A stretch of DNA of 64,000 bases from an uncultured Thalassotalea sp. (GTDB taxonomy: Bacteria; Pseudomonadota; Gammaproteobacteria; Enterobacterales; Alteromonadaceae). Within the stretch, counting starts at the first letter, position 1, and every line of letters starts with the position of its first letter. The stretch lies in assembly GCA_947492575.1 (NCBI GenBank), contig CANLNK010000001.1, positions 124,001 through 188,000 on the forward strand, written 5' to 3'. Shown piece after piece: positions 1-6,471 of this stretch. The translations under genes and the position numbers were made by a program. The notes beneath the pieces are model-generated. The model saw nothing but the letters and a program-made list of their open reading frames with translations. It was not told the origin of the DNA and did not search any database.

Positions 1-13
1 ACTTCGTAAAGCA

Positions 14-100
14 TTTGACCTGGTGTCTGAATAGTCGATTGTTGGGAGCTTATTTTTATTAACCAATAGTTAGTGAGTAAAAAACCAAATCTTGGTCAAA
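14..100. promoter_or_regulatory. Operator half-sites upstream of first sigma-54 promoter
   Basis: TTTGACC lies at 14-20 and its reverse complement GGTCAAA at 94-100, upstream of the sigma-54 promoter at 205. The same heptamer recurs upstream of the second sigma-54 promoter, at 1089, 1167 and 1194, with a similar 78-80 bp separation between the first two copies. Sigma-54 promoters need an upstream-bound enhancer-binding protein (PspF at psp loci), so these are candidate activator sites. The assignment to PspF is inference. Confidence 0.45.
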
Positions 101-204
101 AAGGCTAACAAGTTGTTATTTATGTGTTAGATCTTTTCAATAGAGTTGTCAGGTTTAAAATTAAATTTCTATGTAATACAAAGTGTTAACATTTTTTTCA
201 TCGG

Positions 205-221
205 CTGGCACAACCTTTGTA
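205..221 (+). promoter_or_regulatory. Sigma-54 promoter (-24/-12) of small secreted protein gene
   Basis: TGGCAC at 206-211, five bases, then TTGTA at 217-221. This matches the RpoN consensus TGGCAC-N5-TTGCA with one mismatch, at the C of the -12 element. It lies about 68 bp upstream of the start codon at 289. An almost identical element (same TGGCAC-N5-TTGTA) precedes the pspA operon at 1297, which supports both being real. Confidence 0.75.
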
Positions 222-288
222 CTAGTTAAAGCAACTTAATTAGTACAACGCTTATTTGAATGGTTCGGATAAGCACAAGGAGCCAAAG

Positions 289-564
289 ATGAAAACTTTA
301 TTAACCACACTAACACTAGCAAGCGCTGTTTTATCTACTTCAGTACTTGCTAACGACACTGATATCAGTTCAAAGCTATCAGCCGAGCAAACAGCAGCTG
401 CTTTAGTTAAACAACAAAATGTAGCGGTAAGCAAGGCAGTTGAATTGCAAGTTAACCAAGATATCCAATTCGCTTTACGTTCTCACTTTCCTCGTTTTAA
501 CTTTGATAAGACGATGATTGCGAAGCATGCTGCTTCACCTCAAAAGAACAAAGACAGCGAATAA
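289..564 (+). CDS. Small secreted protein of the psp locus, unknown function
   Basis: A 91-residue protein with a clear Sec signal peptide (MKTLLTTLTLASAVLSTSVLA, likely cut after Ala21), so it should be periplasmic. AAGGAG at 277-282 lies 6 bases before ATG 289, which decides this start over the upstream in-frame ATG at 256. The mature part is short, rich in Gln, Ala and Lys, and ends in a charged tail; no known domain is recognised. Its segment around residues 30-60 (EQ...V..Q...V..QV...I) resembles the secreted protein at 1376, suggesting distant paralogy. It follows a sigma-54 promoter and is followed 15 bp later by a 43-residue membrane protein, so the two form a small operon likely co-regulated with pspA. 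Function not known. Confidence 0.7.
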   Translation: MKTLLTTLTLASAVLSTSVLANDTDISSKLSAEQTAAALVKQQNVAVSKAVELQVNQDIQFALRSHFPRFNFDKTMIAKHAASPQKNKDSE

Positions 565-579
565 TAGTGAGGTAGACCT

Positions 580-711
580 ATGTTAAGTTTACCCGCACTA
601 TTCGGCGTAATGATGGCACCAGGTTTGGTGTTACTGATGGCATCATTTATCGTCGGATTATTCGAGCAAGATGAACCGTTCAGCACTGATTTAATGAGCA
701 AGGATCTGTAG
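580..711 (+). CDS. 43-residue single-pass membrane protein
   Basis: A short frame starting at ATG 580 and ending in TAG at 711. It encodes one hydrophobic helix (about residues 5-28, LFGVMMAPGLVLLMASFIVG) followed by an acidic/polar tail (residues 29-43). A purine-rich GTGAGG stretch around 567-572 gives a plausible ribosome binding site. It starts 15 bp after the secreted protein gene and is probably co-transcribed from the sigma-54 promoter at 205. Small membrane proteins are typical of phage-shock regulons (PspB, PspD, PspG), but no sequence match to those is visible, so the role is unknown. Confidence 0.6.
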   Translation: MLSLPALFGVMMAPGLVLLMASFIVGLFEQDEPFSTDLMSKDL

Positions 712-741
712 AGTGAAATAGTCGTTGTAGTCTATTTCACT
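712..741 (+). terminator. Hairpin after first psp unit
   Basis: Perfect 10-bp inverted repeat AGTGAAATAG (712-721) / CTATTTCACT (732-741) with a 10-nt loop, directly after the stop codon at 711. There is no U-tract after it, so it is either a weak terminator or an mRNA 3'-end stabiliser. Confidence 0.4.
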
Positions 742-1088
742 TCCCACGTTCATTCCGTTTTTTCCCTCAAATATCCCTAATATCTATTTTCATTTAGCCT
801 ACTTTTTGTCAACCGAACCTTTATTGGCTATATCTCTTTGCTACTAGTCTCATTGTTCAAGCTTAGTTCCGTTTGCTAAGCAACCAGCGACTTCCTTCTA
901 CAGTTTTTTGACTCTCTAGTATTACCTCGTAACCTCATACTCGCCTGGGACATGAACTAGCATTGCTAAATTGCTTCTATCGCTAAATCCAGTATCGCAC
1001 TGGGCGGTAATCATCTCACACAGAGCAGTTTAAAAGACTCTGTATTACACCAACGTATCTCTTACTTACTTCTTAAGTTCTTTCTTCG
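742..1088. other. Non-coding stretch, no gene seen
   Basis: No reading frame with a plausible start, ribosome binding site or recognisable product lies between the hairpin at 741 and the operator-like sites that begin at 1089. Stop codons are frequent in all frames. No tRNA-like fold or direct repeat was recognised. It separates two sigma-54 transcription units. Confidence 0.5.
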
Positions 1089-1201
1089 TTTGACCTAAGA
1101 TTATTTCAACTTTTGGATGAATGAAACAAACACTAATTTGTAATTTCGGAAAGAATAAATCGTGTTGGTCAAATTATTCAAATCTGTGGTTAATTTGACC
1201 A
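1089..1201. promoter_or_regulatory. Operator cluster with palindrome upstream of pspA promoter
   Basis: TTTGACC at 1089-1095, then a near-perfect palindrome: TGGTCAAATTA (1166-1176), 14-nt spacer, TAATTTGACCA (1191-1201). The palindrome ends about 96 bp upstream of the -24 element at 1298, the usual distance for an upstream activating sequence of an RpoN enhancer-binding protein. The heptamer is shared with the first promoter of the locus. PspF is the likely ligand by analogy with other psp operons; that is inference. Confidence 0.6.
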
Positions 1202-1296
1202 TAATCTAGCGCGACATATTATGTCTCGAGGTGTCCTTTAAATTCTATATTTTTTAAAATAATAATAAAAACAATGGGTTAAAATTTTTTATTTAA

Positions 1297-1314
1297 TTGG
1301 CACATCACTTGTAA
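1297..1314 (+). promoter_or_regulatory. Sigma-54 promoter of pspA operon
   Basis: TTGGCAC at 1297-1303, five bases, TTGTAA at 1309-1314; spacing and sequence fit the RpoN -24/-12 consensus with one mismatch in the -12 element. It lies 62 bp upstream of the first gene of the operon (1376). psp operons in Enterobacteria are RpoN/PspF dependent, which agrees. Confidence 0.8.
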
Positions 1315-1375
1315 TAGCTATATCAAACTTAATTCAAACGTGGCTAGTTTAACTAGCTAAGAAAAGGAAAGTGAA

Positions 1376-1705
1376 ATGAACAAGCTAAACAAAAAAGTTA
1401 TCGGAGCAGCAGTAACTACTTTATTTATTGCTTTGTCTGCAGGTAAAGCACAGGCAGCACAACCATCAACTGAGCAAGTAGTTTCTCAATTCGTAGTAGC
1501 TCAGGGGAAGCAGTTAATGAGCACTGTTAGCGAGCAAGTTGCAACATCTATCTCATCAAGCATTGAGACATTTTCAGTCGATGCGATGAGCTGGGTTAAT
1601 TCAGAACCAAATGACTCAGCATTGGCGAGTGAATCAGCAAAAGGTGAAAAAGAAAGCCAAGCTGAATCGTCGAAAGTTGAAGAAATTAAAGCAGAAGAAG
1701 AGTAG
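1376..1705 (+). CDS. Small secreted protein upstream of pspA
   Basis: A 109-residue protein with a cleavable signal peptide (hydrophobic residues 9-22, cut near AQA-AQ at about residue 28). The mature part has a Ser/Val/Gln-rich amphipathic middle and a highly charged Glu/Lys C-terminus (from about residue 85), so it is probably a periplasmic, partly disordered protein. AGGAAAG precedes the ATG. It is the first gene downstream of the sigma-54 promoter at 1297 and ends 11 bp before pspA, so it belongs to the psp operon. It weakly resembles the secreted protein at 289. No domain recognised; a periplasmic sensor or effector role in envelope stress is only a guess. Confidence 0.7.
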   Translation: MNKLNKKVIGAAVTTLFIALSAGKAQAAQPSTEQVVSQFVVAQGKQLMSTVSEQVATSISSSIETFSVDAMSWVNSEPNDSALASESAKGEKESQAESSKVEEIKAEEE

Positions 1706-1716
1706 GAGAAAGCACC

Positions 1717-2379
1717 ATGGGAATGTTCACAAGATTTGCAGATATCATCAATGCCAATATCAATAGCATGTTAGATAAGGCAGAGCAGCCAGAAAAGATG
1801 ATTCGCTTGATTATTCAAGAAATGGAAGAAACGTTAGTTGAAGTTCGTGCAACGGCAGCAAAACATATTGCTGAGAAAAAGACTCTTGCTAGACAAGTAA
1901 CAAGCTTGCAAAAAAGCGTTGATTACTGGCAAGAAAAAGCTGAATTAGCTGTTAGTAAAGGTCGCGAAGATTTGGCGCGAAGTGCGCTAACTGAGAAACA
2001 AAAAGCTAACCAACAACTAACTGAACTAGAACATGAAATGGCAAAGCTTGAAGAATTTCTTTCAGCTGTTCAGGAAGATAGCCAGCGTTTACAGCAAAAG
2101 CTAAATGAAGCTAAGCGTCGCCAGGAGGCATTGCTTCTTCGTCAAGAGTCAGCAGTTGTTCGCTTGAAAGTTCGAGAGAAGTCAGCTCAATACAACATCG
2201 ATGAAGCAATTACTCGCTTTGAGCGCTACCAAGAAAAAGTCGACCGTGTTGAAGCAGAAGTAGAGGCTTTTGATATGACTAAAAATCAAGATCTGGAAAG
2301 CCAGTTCCGTGAATTGGAAGGCAACGAAACGGTAGACAATGAATTAGAGGCATTAAAGAAAAAAGTCGCTAATGGCTAG
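1717..2379 (+). CDS. pspA: Phage shock protein PspA (PspA/IM30 family)
   Basis: A 220-residue protein with the family N-terminal amphipathic helix (GMFTRFADIINANINSMLDK) and almost entirely coiled coil after it, matching PspA in length (E. coli about 222 residues). PspA is an ESCRT-III-like peripheral inner-membrane protein that oligomerises on damaged membranes to limit proton leakage and, when unstressed, inhibits the activator PspF. Conserved landmarks include RLIIQEMEETLVEVR near residue 30. AGGAGAAAGCACC precedes ATG 1717. It sits second in a sigma-54 operon before a small membrane protein and pspC, the usual psp order. No pspF is inside the window; it may lie beyond the left edge. Confidence 0.95.
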   Translation: MGMFTRFADIINANINSMLDKAEQPEKMIRLIIQEMEETLVEVRATAAKHIAEKKTLARQVTSLQKSVDYWQEKAELAVSKGREDLARSALTEKQKANQQLTELEHEMAKLEEFLSAVQEDSQRLQQKLNEAKRRQEALLLRQESAVVRLKVREKSAQYNIDEAITRFERYQEKVDRVEAEVEAFDMTKNQDLESQFRELEGNETVDNELEALKKKVANG

Positions 2380-2402
2380 GCACAGGGCAGGGAGACCGGA
2401 AC

Positions 2403-2540
2403 ATGGATGTTGAGCTGATATTTATCGTCATATGTTTAGCTCCGGTCGCCATTTTTATTGGCGCTTCACTGATTGTTAGCGCAATACGTAAAAACGTAAA
2501 AGGCGAAAGTGTTAAACCAAGGACGAGTAGATACAAATAA
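2403..2540 (+). CDS. 45-residue membrane protein in the pspB position
   Basis: A short frame from ATG 2403 to TAA 2540. One transmembrane helix (about residues 4-28) is followed by a basic tail (RKNVKGESVKPRTSRYK). GGGAGACCGGAAC upstream supplies a ribosome binding site. It lies between pspA and pspC, where enterobacteria encode PspB. PspB is about 74 residues, with an N-terminal helix and a leucine-zipper-like cytoplasmic helix; here that cytoplasmic helix is missing, so it is at best a minimal PspB analogue. Position suggests a partner of PspC; sequence alone does not establish this. Confidence 0.6.
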   Translation: MDVELIFIVICLAPVAIFIGASLIVSAIRKNVKGESVKPRTSRYK

Positions 2541-2596
2541 CAAAAGGTAAGGATACTTTTTGAGACTTAATAACGAATTAGAAAGAGAGAAGTAAG

Positions 2597-2815
2597 ATGA
2601 GCTATCAACCAGGTTACCTTATGAAAAAACAATTAACGAAAGATGTATTACACAAGAAATTATCAGGCGTATGTGCTGGTATCGCGAAGTACTATAACTT
2701 ACCAAGATTAGTTGTCCGTATCCTAGCTATTTTAGCGCTGATTACTTTCCCTGTAGCTACCGGTGTTGCTTACATCGTTGCTGCAATGTTACTTCCAACA
2801 CGCAGTAACCGTTAG
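2597..2815 (+). CDS. pspC: PspC domain protein
   Basis: A 72-residue protein containing a complete PspC domain: KKLSGVCAGIAKYYNLPRLVVRI followed by a hydrophobic segment ending VAAMLLPTR. In the phage shock system PspC is an inner-membrane protein that, with PspB, senses envelope stress and sequesters PspA away from PspF. E. coli PspC is longer (about 119 residues, with a C-terminal cytoplasmic or periplasmic helix), so this is a short form consisting of the domain only. GAGAGAAG precedes ATG 2597; a second Met at residue 9 is a less supported start. Third gene after pspA's promoter with 56 bp to the previous frame. Confidence 0.88.
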   Translation: MSYQPGYLMKKQLTKDVLHKKLSGVCAGIAKYYNLPRLVVRILAILALITFPVATGVAYIVAAMLLPTRSNR

Positions 2816-2908
2816 AAAAGAGGAAAGACATTAGCATGTGCTTTGTCTTTCTCAACCGCATTTCTTATTAGTTCAATTAATTACTGTTGACCGCTAGAGG
2901 GAGTTCTT

Positions 2909-3253
2909 ATGTCATTCTTTAAATCATTATTATTAGCCATCGCTGCAACACTGTTCATTACCTACGTATTGGGTGTTAGCGTGCTAGATTTGTTTGATGT
3001 AGATATCTACATGGGCGATCAATTAGTAGAGCCTCTAAAGACCATCGGCTTCGCCGCGCTTATCGCTGTTGTTCTGGTGGTTGTAGCTTTGGCTATTGTG
3101 CTAACGGTATTTGGCTCTATGATCTTTGCTGGTTTGCTTGTCTTAGGTGGTATTGGTTTAGTGGCTGTTGGTGTATTTTGGCCGATTATTATGATCGCTA
3201 TAGTACTTTGGTTGGTACTAAGGGAAAACCCTAAGCGTACAGTTCATCACTAA
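2909..3253 (+). CDS. Psp-locus integral membrane protein
   Basis: A 114-residue, very hydrophobic protein: helices at about residues 5-27, 44-68 and 70-105, with a short polar stretch (DVDIYMGDQLVEP) between the first two and a basic tail. AGAGGGAG lies just before ATG 2909. It ends the psp operon, 93 bp after pspC and just before a large hairpin. The position suggests a phage-shock membrane effector comparable to PspG or PspD, but no clear sequence match is visible. Function unknown. Confidence 0.7.
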   Translation: MSFFKSLLLAIAATLFITYVLGVSVLDLFDVDIYMGDQLVEPLKTIGFAALIAVVLVVVALAIVLTVFGSMIFAGLLVLGGIGLVAVGVFWPIIMIAIVLWLVLRENPKRTVHH

Positions 3254-3259
3254 TGTTAT

Positions 3260-3305
3260 GGCTAAAGCCCAGTTTCATTAAGAAACGTAGTCTTTAGCCT
3301 GTTTT
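3260..3305 (+). terminator. Terminator of psp operon
   Basis: Two-part hairpin: outer stem GGCTAAAG (3260-3267) / CTTTAGCC (3292-3299), inner stem GTTTC/GAAAC, followed by TGTTTTG. It lies seven bases after the last psp-operon stop codon. Confidence 0.6.
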
Positions 3306-3345
3306 GTTTCTGCGTTAATAAAGCGGTAAGCACTAAAAGTAAACG

Positions 3346-4089
3346 CTAAGACTTGCTCAAAAACTGTTGCAGAATATTTTTACAGTCTTGCGTTTGCATA
3401 AGTCGCCCAAATTCATCAGCCTCTTTTGCCATGGCATTGCTTACGGCTAATTGTGTCGATTGCTTGATCAAGGCACGAGAAGTCATTACTGCATCAGAAG
3501 GCAAGTGGGCTATCTTTTTCGCATATTGTTGTGCTGTGTCGAGCAAAGCTTCGGATGACGTTATTTGATTGATAAGGTTTAATGATAGCGCTTGTTGAGC
3601 GTCAAACGTGTCACCTAAAACTAGTAATTCAAAGGCTTTAGCGTGACCCACCATTTGAGGTAAAAGGTAACTAGATGCTGCTTCTGGACACAGTCCTAAT
3701 TTACTGAATGGAAGTGCAAATTTAGCATTTTCAGCAGCAACGATAATATCAGAATGAAGCAGTAATGTAGTGCCAATTCCAACAGCTGCGCCAGCTACCG
3801 CCGCAATAATTGGCTTGTCAAAGCTAGCTAGACGTTGGATAAACTGAAATGCTGGTAATTCTTCATCAGATTTTGCGTTAAGGAAGTCTGCAAGGTCGTT
3901 ACCTGCACAAAAGCAGTTTTCACTACCTTGAATGACTAAGCAACGAACATCATCACTTTCACTTGCGTAGGAAAAGTGTTCAGTTAGTGACATATACATG
4001 GCAGAGGTTAGGGCATTTTTTTTGTCTAACCTATTCAATGTGATAGTAAACACACCATTATCTAGATTGGTAAGAATTATGTTATCCAT
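3346..4089 (-). CDS. Enoyl-CoA hydratase/isomerase (crotonase) family protein
   Basis: A 247-residue single-domain crotonase. The oxyanion-hole segments are visible: SENCFCAGNDLADF (about residues 55-70) and AAVAGAAVGIGTTLLLH (about 94-110), followed by SKLGLCPEAASSYLL (about 125-140), whose Pro-Glu is typical of the isomerase-like branch rather than classical FadB/EchA hydratases. It probably acts on a fatty- or branched-chain acyl-CoA in beta-oxidation; the exact substrate cannot be read. It is transcribed alone on the minus strand between the psp operon and the copper chaperone gene. The short C-terminus (QQFLSKS) is normal for the family. Confidence 0.85.
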   Translation of the reverse strand: MDNIILTNLDNGVFTITLNRLDKKNALTSAMYMSLTEHFSYASESDDVRCLVIQGSENCFCAGNDLADFLNAKSDEELPAFQFIQRLASFDKPIIAAVAGAAVGIGTTLLLHSDIIVAAENAKFALPFSKLGLCPEAASSYLLPQMVGHAKAFELLVLGDTFDAQQALSLNLINQITSSEALLDTAQQYAKKIAHLPSDAVMTSRALIKQSTQLAVSNAMAKEADEFGRLMQTQDCKNILQQFLSKS

Positions 4090-4157
4090 TTTGCGAGAGC
4101 TTAGTTACAATAGAATTTGTTCAACAATAATAGTTCTCCAAAAGGATGTATAGCAGG

Positions 4158-4616
4158 ATGAAAAATTTTTCGACGTTATTCAGTGCACTACTTCTCATTG
4201 CTTCTAGCTTTTCGGTAATGGCTCAACAAGTTGCTGTTAGCGATGGTCATGTTCGTGAAGTGATACCGGGCAATACGGTTACATCAGCTTATATGACGAT
4301 CAGTAACACCGGAAAATCCGAGTTAAAGCTGGTTGGCGCTAAGAGTGATACTATCCCTAGAATAGAGATTCACGAGCACATTATGGCTGACGGTATGATG
4401 AAAATGCGTCAAAAAAGTCATATCGATATTGCTGCGGGCGATAATGTTGTATTACAACCAATGGGACTGCACTTAATGTTGTTTGATCTTTCGTCTCCTG
4501 TAAAAGCAGGCCAAAGCCAAGACATCACATTAATATTTGAAGGTGACTTTGAATATAAGGTGACTTTGCCTGTACAAAGCATTAAGAAAGCGAAGAAACA
4601 TCACCACCATCACTAG
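4158..4616 (+). CDS. Periplasmic copper chaperone PCuAC family protein
   Basis: A 152-residue secreted protein: signal peptide (residues 1-22, ending SVMAQ) followed by a PCuAC/DUF461 domain. The copper-binding pattern is visible: IEIHEHIM, then DGMMKM, and later GLHLML, giving the expected His and Met ligands. Such proteins carry Cu(I) to the CuA or CuB centre of cytochrome oxidase. The C-terminus ends in five consecutive histidines after KKAKK, a possible extra metal-binding tail. AAAGGA at 4141-4146 serves ATG 4158 with about 11 bases spacing; an upstream ATG at 4146 lacks a binding site. First gene of a tight three-gene run (9 bp, then 3 bp gaps). Confidence 0.88.
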   Translation: MKNFSTLFSALLLIASSFSVMAQQVAVSDGHVREVIPGNTVTSAYMTISNTGKSELKLVGAKSDTIPRIEIHEHIMADGMMKMRQKSHIDIAAGDNVVLQPMGLHLMLFDLSSPVKAGQSQDITLIFEGDFEYKVTLPVQSIKKAKKHHHHH

Positions 4617-4625
4617 GAGTCAAAA

Positions 4626-5618
4626 ATGCCTATAAATTTTTCCGCTAAATCAGTTATTGCAGCTATAGGTGCAGTTGTATTTGCTTTTTATCTATTAGGG
4701 GTATTTTGGAGCTTTGAACCAGATACGTTTGATATCAAAGCTGAAGTTACCAAAGATGCACAAGCAGAGAACGTCGCTCCTGTTGTTGGCTACACGACGA
4801 CCACCGCATTAATTCGCGTTACCGAAACACTATTAAATAAACCTGGTGGTTACTTAGCAAATGATGCATTACCTCCTTCAGTATTCCTAGATAACATTCC
4901 TTCATGGGAGTTTGGTGCGTTGGAAATGATTCGCGATATGGCGCTTGTGATGAGACAAGAGTTTAGCCGCTCACAATCACAATCAGTAGAGAATCAGCAC
5001 CTTAAAACGGCACAGCCGCAACTTAATATCGACCACACAAGTTGGGTTATTCCATCAGCTGAAGGCGAATACCAAAAGGCGATAAATGAACTTTATTTAT
5101 ATCGCAACGAGCTTGCAGATATTACCAACCAGAACTCACAGTTTTATGCTCGCGCTGACAACTTAAGAGCATGGTTAAGCGAAGTAGAGAAGCGTTTAGG
5201 CAGTTACTCACAACGTTTGAGTGCAAGTGTTGGTAGGGAGATTGTAAATACAGATCTTGCCGGCGATAGTGCCGCTAAGCAATCTACGTCAACAGCGTCT
5301 AATGTTGCAATTAAGACAAGTTGGTGGCAATTAGATAACGAATTCTACGAAGCTCGTGGCGCTTGTTGGGCATTGCTTCATTTCTTAAAAGCCGTGGAAA
5401 TTGACTTTAATGACGTGCTTGAAAAGAAAAATGCCAAGGTTAGCGTACAACAAATTATTCGCGAGCTTGAAGCGAGCCAACAAAGCTTATGGAGCCCAAT
5501 GATTTTGAATGGTGATGGGTTTGGTATGTTAGCCAATCACTCACTGGTCATGGCAAATTATATTTCTCGTGCAAACGCTGCACTTATCGACTTAAACGAG
5601 CTACTTAGCCAAGGTTAA
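4626..5618 (+). CDS. DUF2333 family membrane-anchored protein
   Basis: A 330-residue protein with one N-terminal transmembrane helix (about residues 8-28) and a large, mainly helical periplasmic part. The segment TLLNKPGGYLANDALPPSVFLDNIPSWEFGA (given by its landmarks: PGGYLAND and DNIPSWEFG, residues 70-100) is the family signature. DUF2333 proteins have no established function; they occur in gammaproteobacteria, usually next to a small beta-barrel protein as here. GGAGT precedes ATG 4626. It lies 9 bp after the PCuAC gene and 3 bp before the beta-barrel gene, so the three are almost certainly co-transcribed. Confidence 0.85.
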   Translation: MPINFSAKSVIAAIGAVVFAFYLLGVFWSFEPDTFDIKAEVTKDAQAENVAPVVGYTTTTALIRVTETLLNKPGGYLANDALPPSVFLDNIPSWEFGALEMIRDMALVMRQEFSRSQSQSVENQHLKTAQPQLNIDHTSWVIPSAEGEYQKAINELYLYRNELADITNQNSQFYARADNLRAWLSEVEKRLGSYSQRLSASVGREIVNTDLAGDSAAKQSTSTASNVAIKTSWWQLDNEFYEARGACWALLHFLKAVEIDFNDVLEKKNAKVSVQQIIRELEASQQSLWSPMILNGDGFGMLANHSLVMANYISRANAALIDLNELLSQG

Positions 5619-5621
5619 ATA

Positions 5622-6404
5622 ATGAAAAAACAGATTTTAGCAGCAACTACTGCAGCACTTCTTTCCACAAGCGCATGTGCTGACGTGTTGGGCTTATACA
5701 TTGGTGGACAATATTGGAATAACGAGGCAACGGGTCTTTTGGGTGAAAACGGCGACTTAGCTGAGTTTAACTTTGAAGATGAACAGCAAGGTAGCTTCTT
5801 CGTTGCTTTTGAACATCCTATTCCGTTAATTCCTAATGCGAAAATTGCGCATACTACGTTAGATACAACGGGTATGAGCTCACTTACTCAAGAGTTTGAA
5901 TTTGGTGATGAAACTTTCGCAGCTGGCAGCAATGTTAATGCAGTGTTTGACATGACATACACTGATTACACGCTTTACTACGAACTATTCGACAATGGCT
6001 TATTCACTTTCGATTTTGGTTTGACAGCTCGTGATTTTGATGGGGATATCGCGGTGACATCAACATCAACGGTAACAGATCAAAATGGTGGCTCTAGCAC
6101 AGTGACCCTAACGGGTGATTTATCAGTTTCTGAATTTGTACCAATGCTTTATGCATCGACAATGGTTGGCTTGCCATTTACTGGCTTTAACCTATTTGCT
6201 GAAGGCAACTTCTTGTCAATTGATGATCACACCCTATATGACTACCAAGCCGGTGTAAGCTACGAGCTAGTAGACAATTTCGTTGTCGACGTAAACTTAA
6301 CAGCAGGTTATCGCTCGATTAAGTTAGAATTAGAAGACCTAAGTGACTTATACACAGATATTGAATTCAAAGGCGTGTTTGCCGGTGTGGTAGTGCACTT
6401 CTAA
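5622..6404 (+). CDS. TIGR04219 family outer membrane beta-barrel protein
   Basis: A 260-residue protein with signal peptide (cleavage after SACA, residue 20) and alternating hydrophobic/polar strands ending in VFAGVVVHF, with the C-terminal Phe expected for BAM-dependent outer membrane barrels. The start ADVLGLYIGGQYWNNEATG and HPIPLIPNAKI are typical of TIGR04219 barrels. These are predicted 8-10-strand barrels of unknown role. The gene overlaps no neighbour but begins 3 bp after the DUF2333 gene, which in this lineage commonly accompanies it; a shared envelope function is likely. Followed by a strong terminator. Confidence 0.85.
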   Translation: MKKQILAATTAALLSTSACADVLGLYIGGQYWNNEATGLLGENGDLAEFNFEDEQQGSFFVAFEHPIPLIPNAKIAHTTLDTTGMSSLTQEFEFGDETFAAGSNVNAVFDMTYTDYTLYYELFDNGLFTFDFGLTARDFDGDIAVTSTSTVTDQNGGSSTVTLTGDLSVSEFVPMLYASTMVGLPFTGFNLFAEGNFLSIDDHTLYDYQAGVSYELVDNFVVDVNLTAGYRSIKLELEDLSDLYTDIEFKGVFAGVVVHF

Positions 6405-6427
6405 TTTAGATTTGACTAACTGAATAT

Positions 6428-6456
6428 AAAAAAGGGGCAATAAGCCCCTTTTTTAT
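6428..6456. terminator. Bidirectional rho-independent terminator
   Basis: AAAAAGGGGC / GCCCCTTTTTT around a short AATAA loop (6429-6455). A-tract and T-tract on either side allow it to serve both the beta-barrel operon (+) and the amidohydrolase gene (-), whose stop codon is at 6472. Confidence 0.88.
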
Positions 6457-6471
6457 TTTGCTTTAAATGTT

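Noticed and set aside
1-34. Possible C-terminal end of an upstream gene (LRKAFDLVSE then stop at 32-34)
   Set aside because: Too short to test; TTTGACC at 14-20 in it fits better as a regulatory site.
252-434. Minus-strand frame over the secreted protein gene
   Set aside because: Shadow of the plus-strand gene with a signal peptide and good ribosome binding site.
4602-4616. Poly-His C-terminus read as a cloning tag
   Set aside because: The gene sits in an intact natural operon and the run has five, not six, histidines encoded by mixed CAT/CAC codons.
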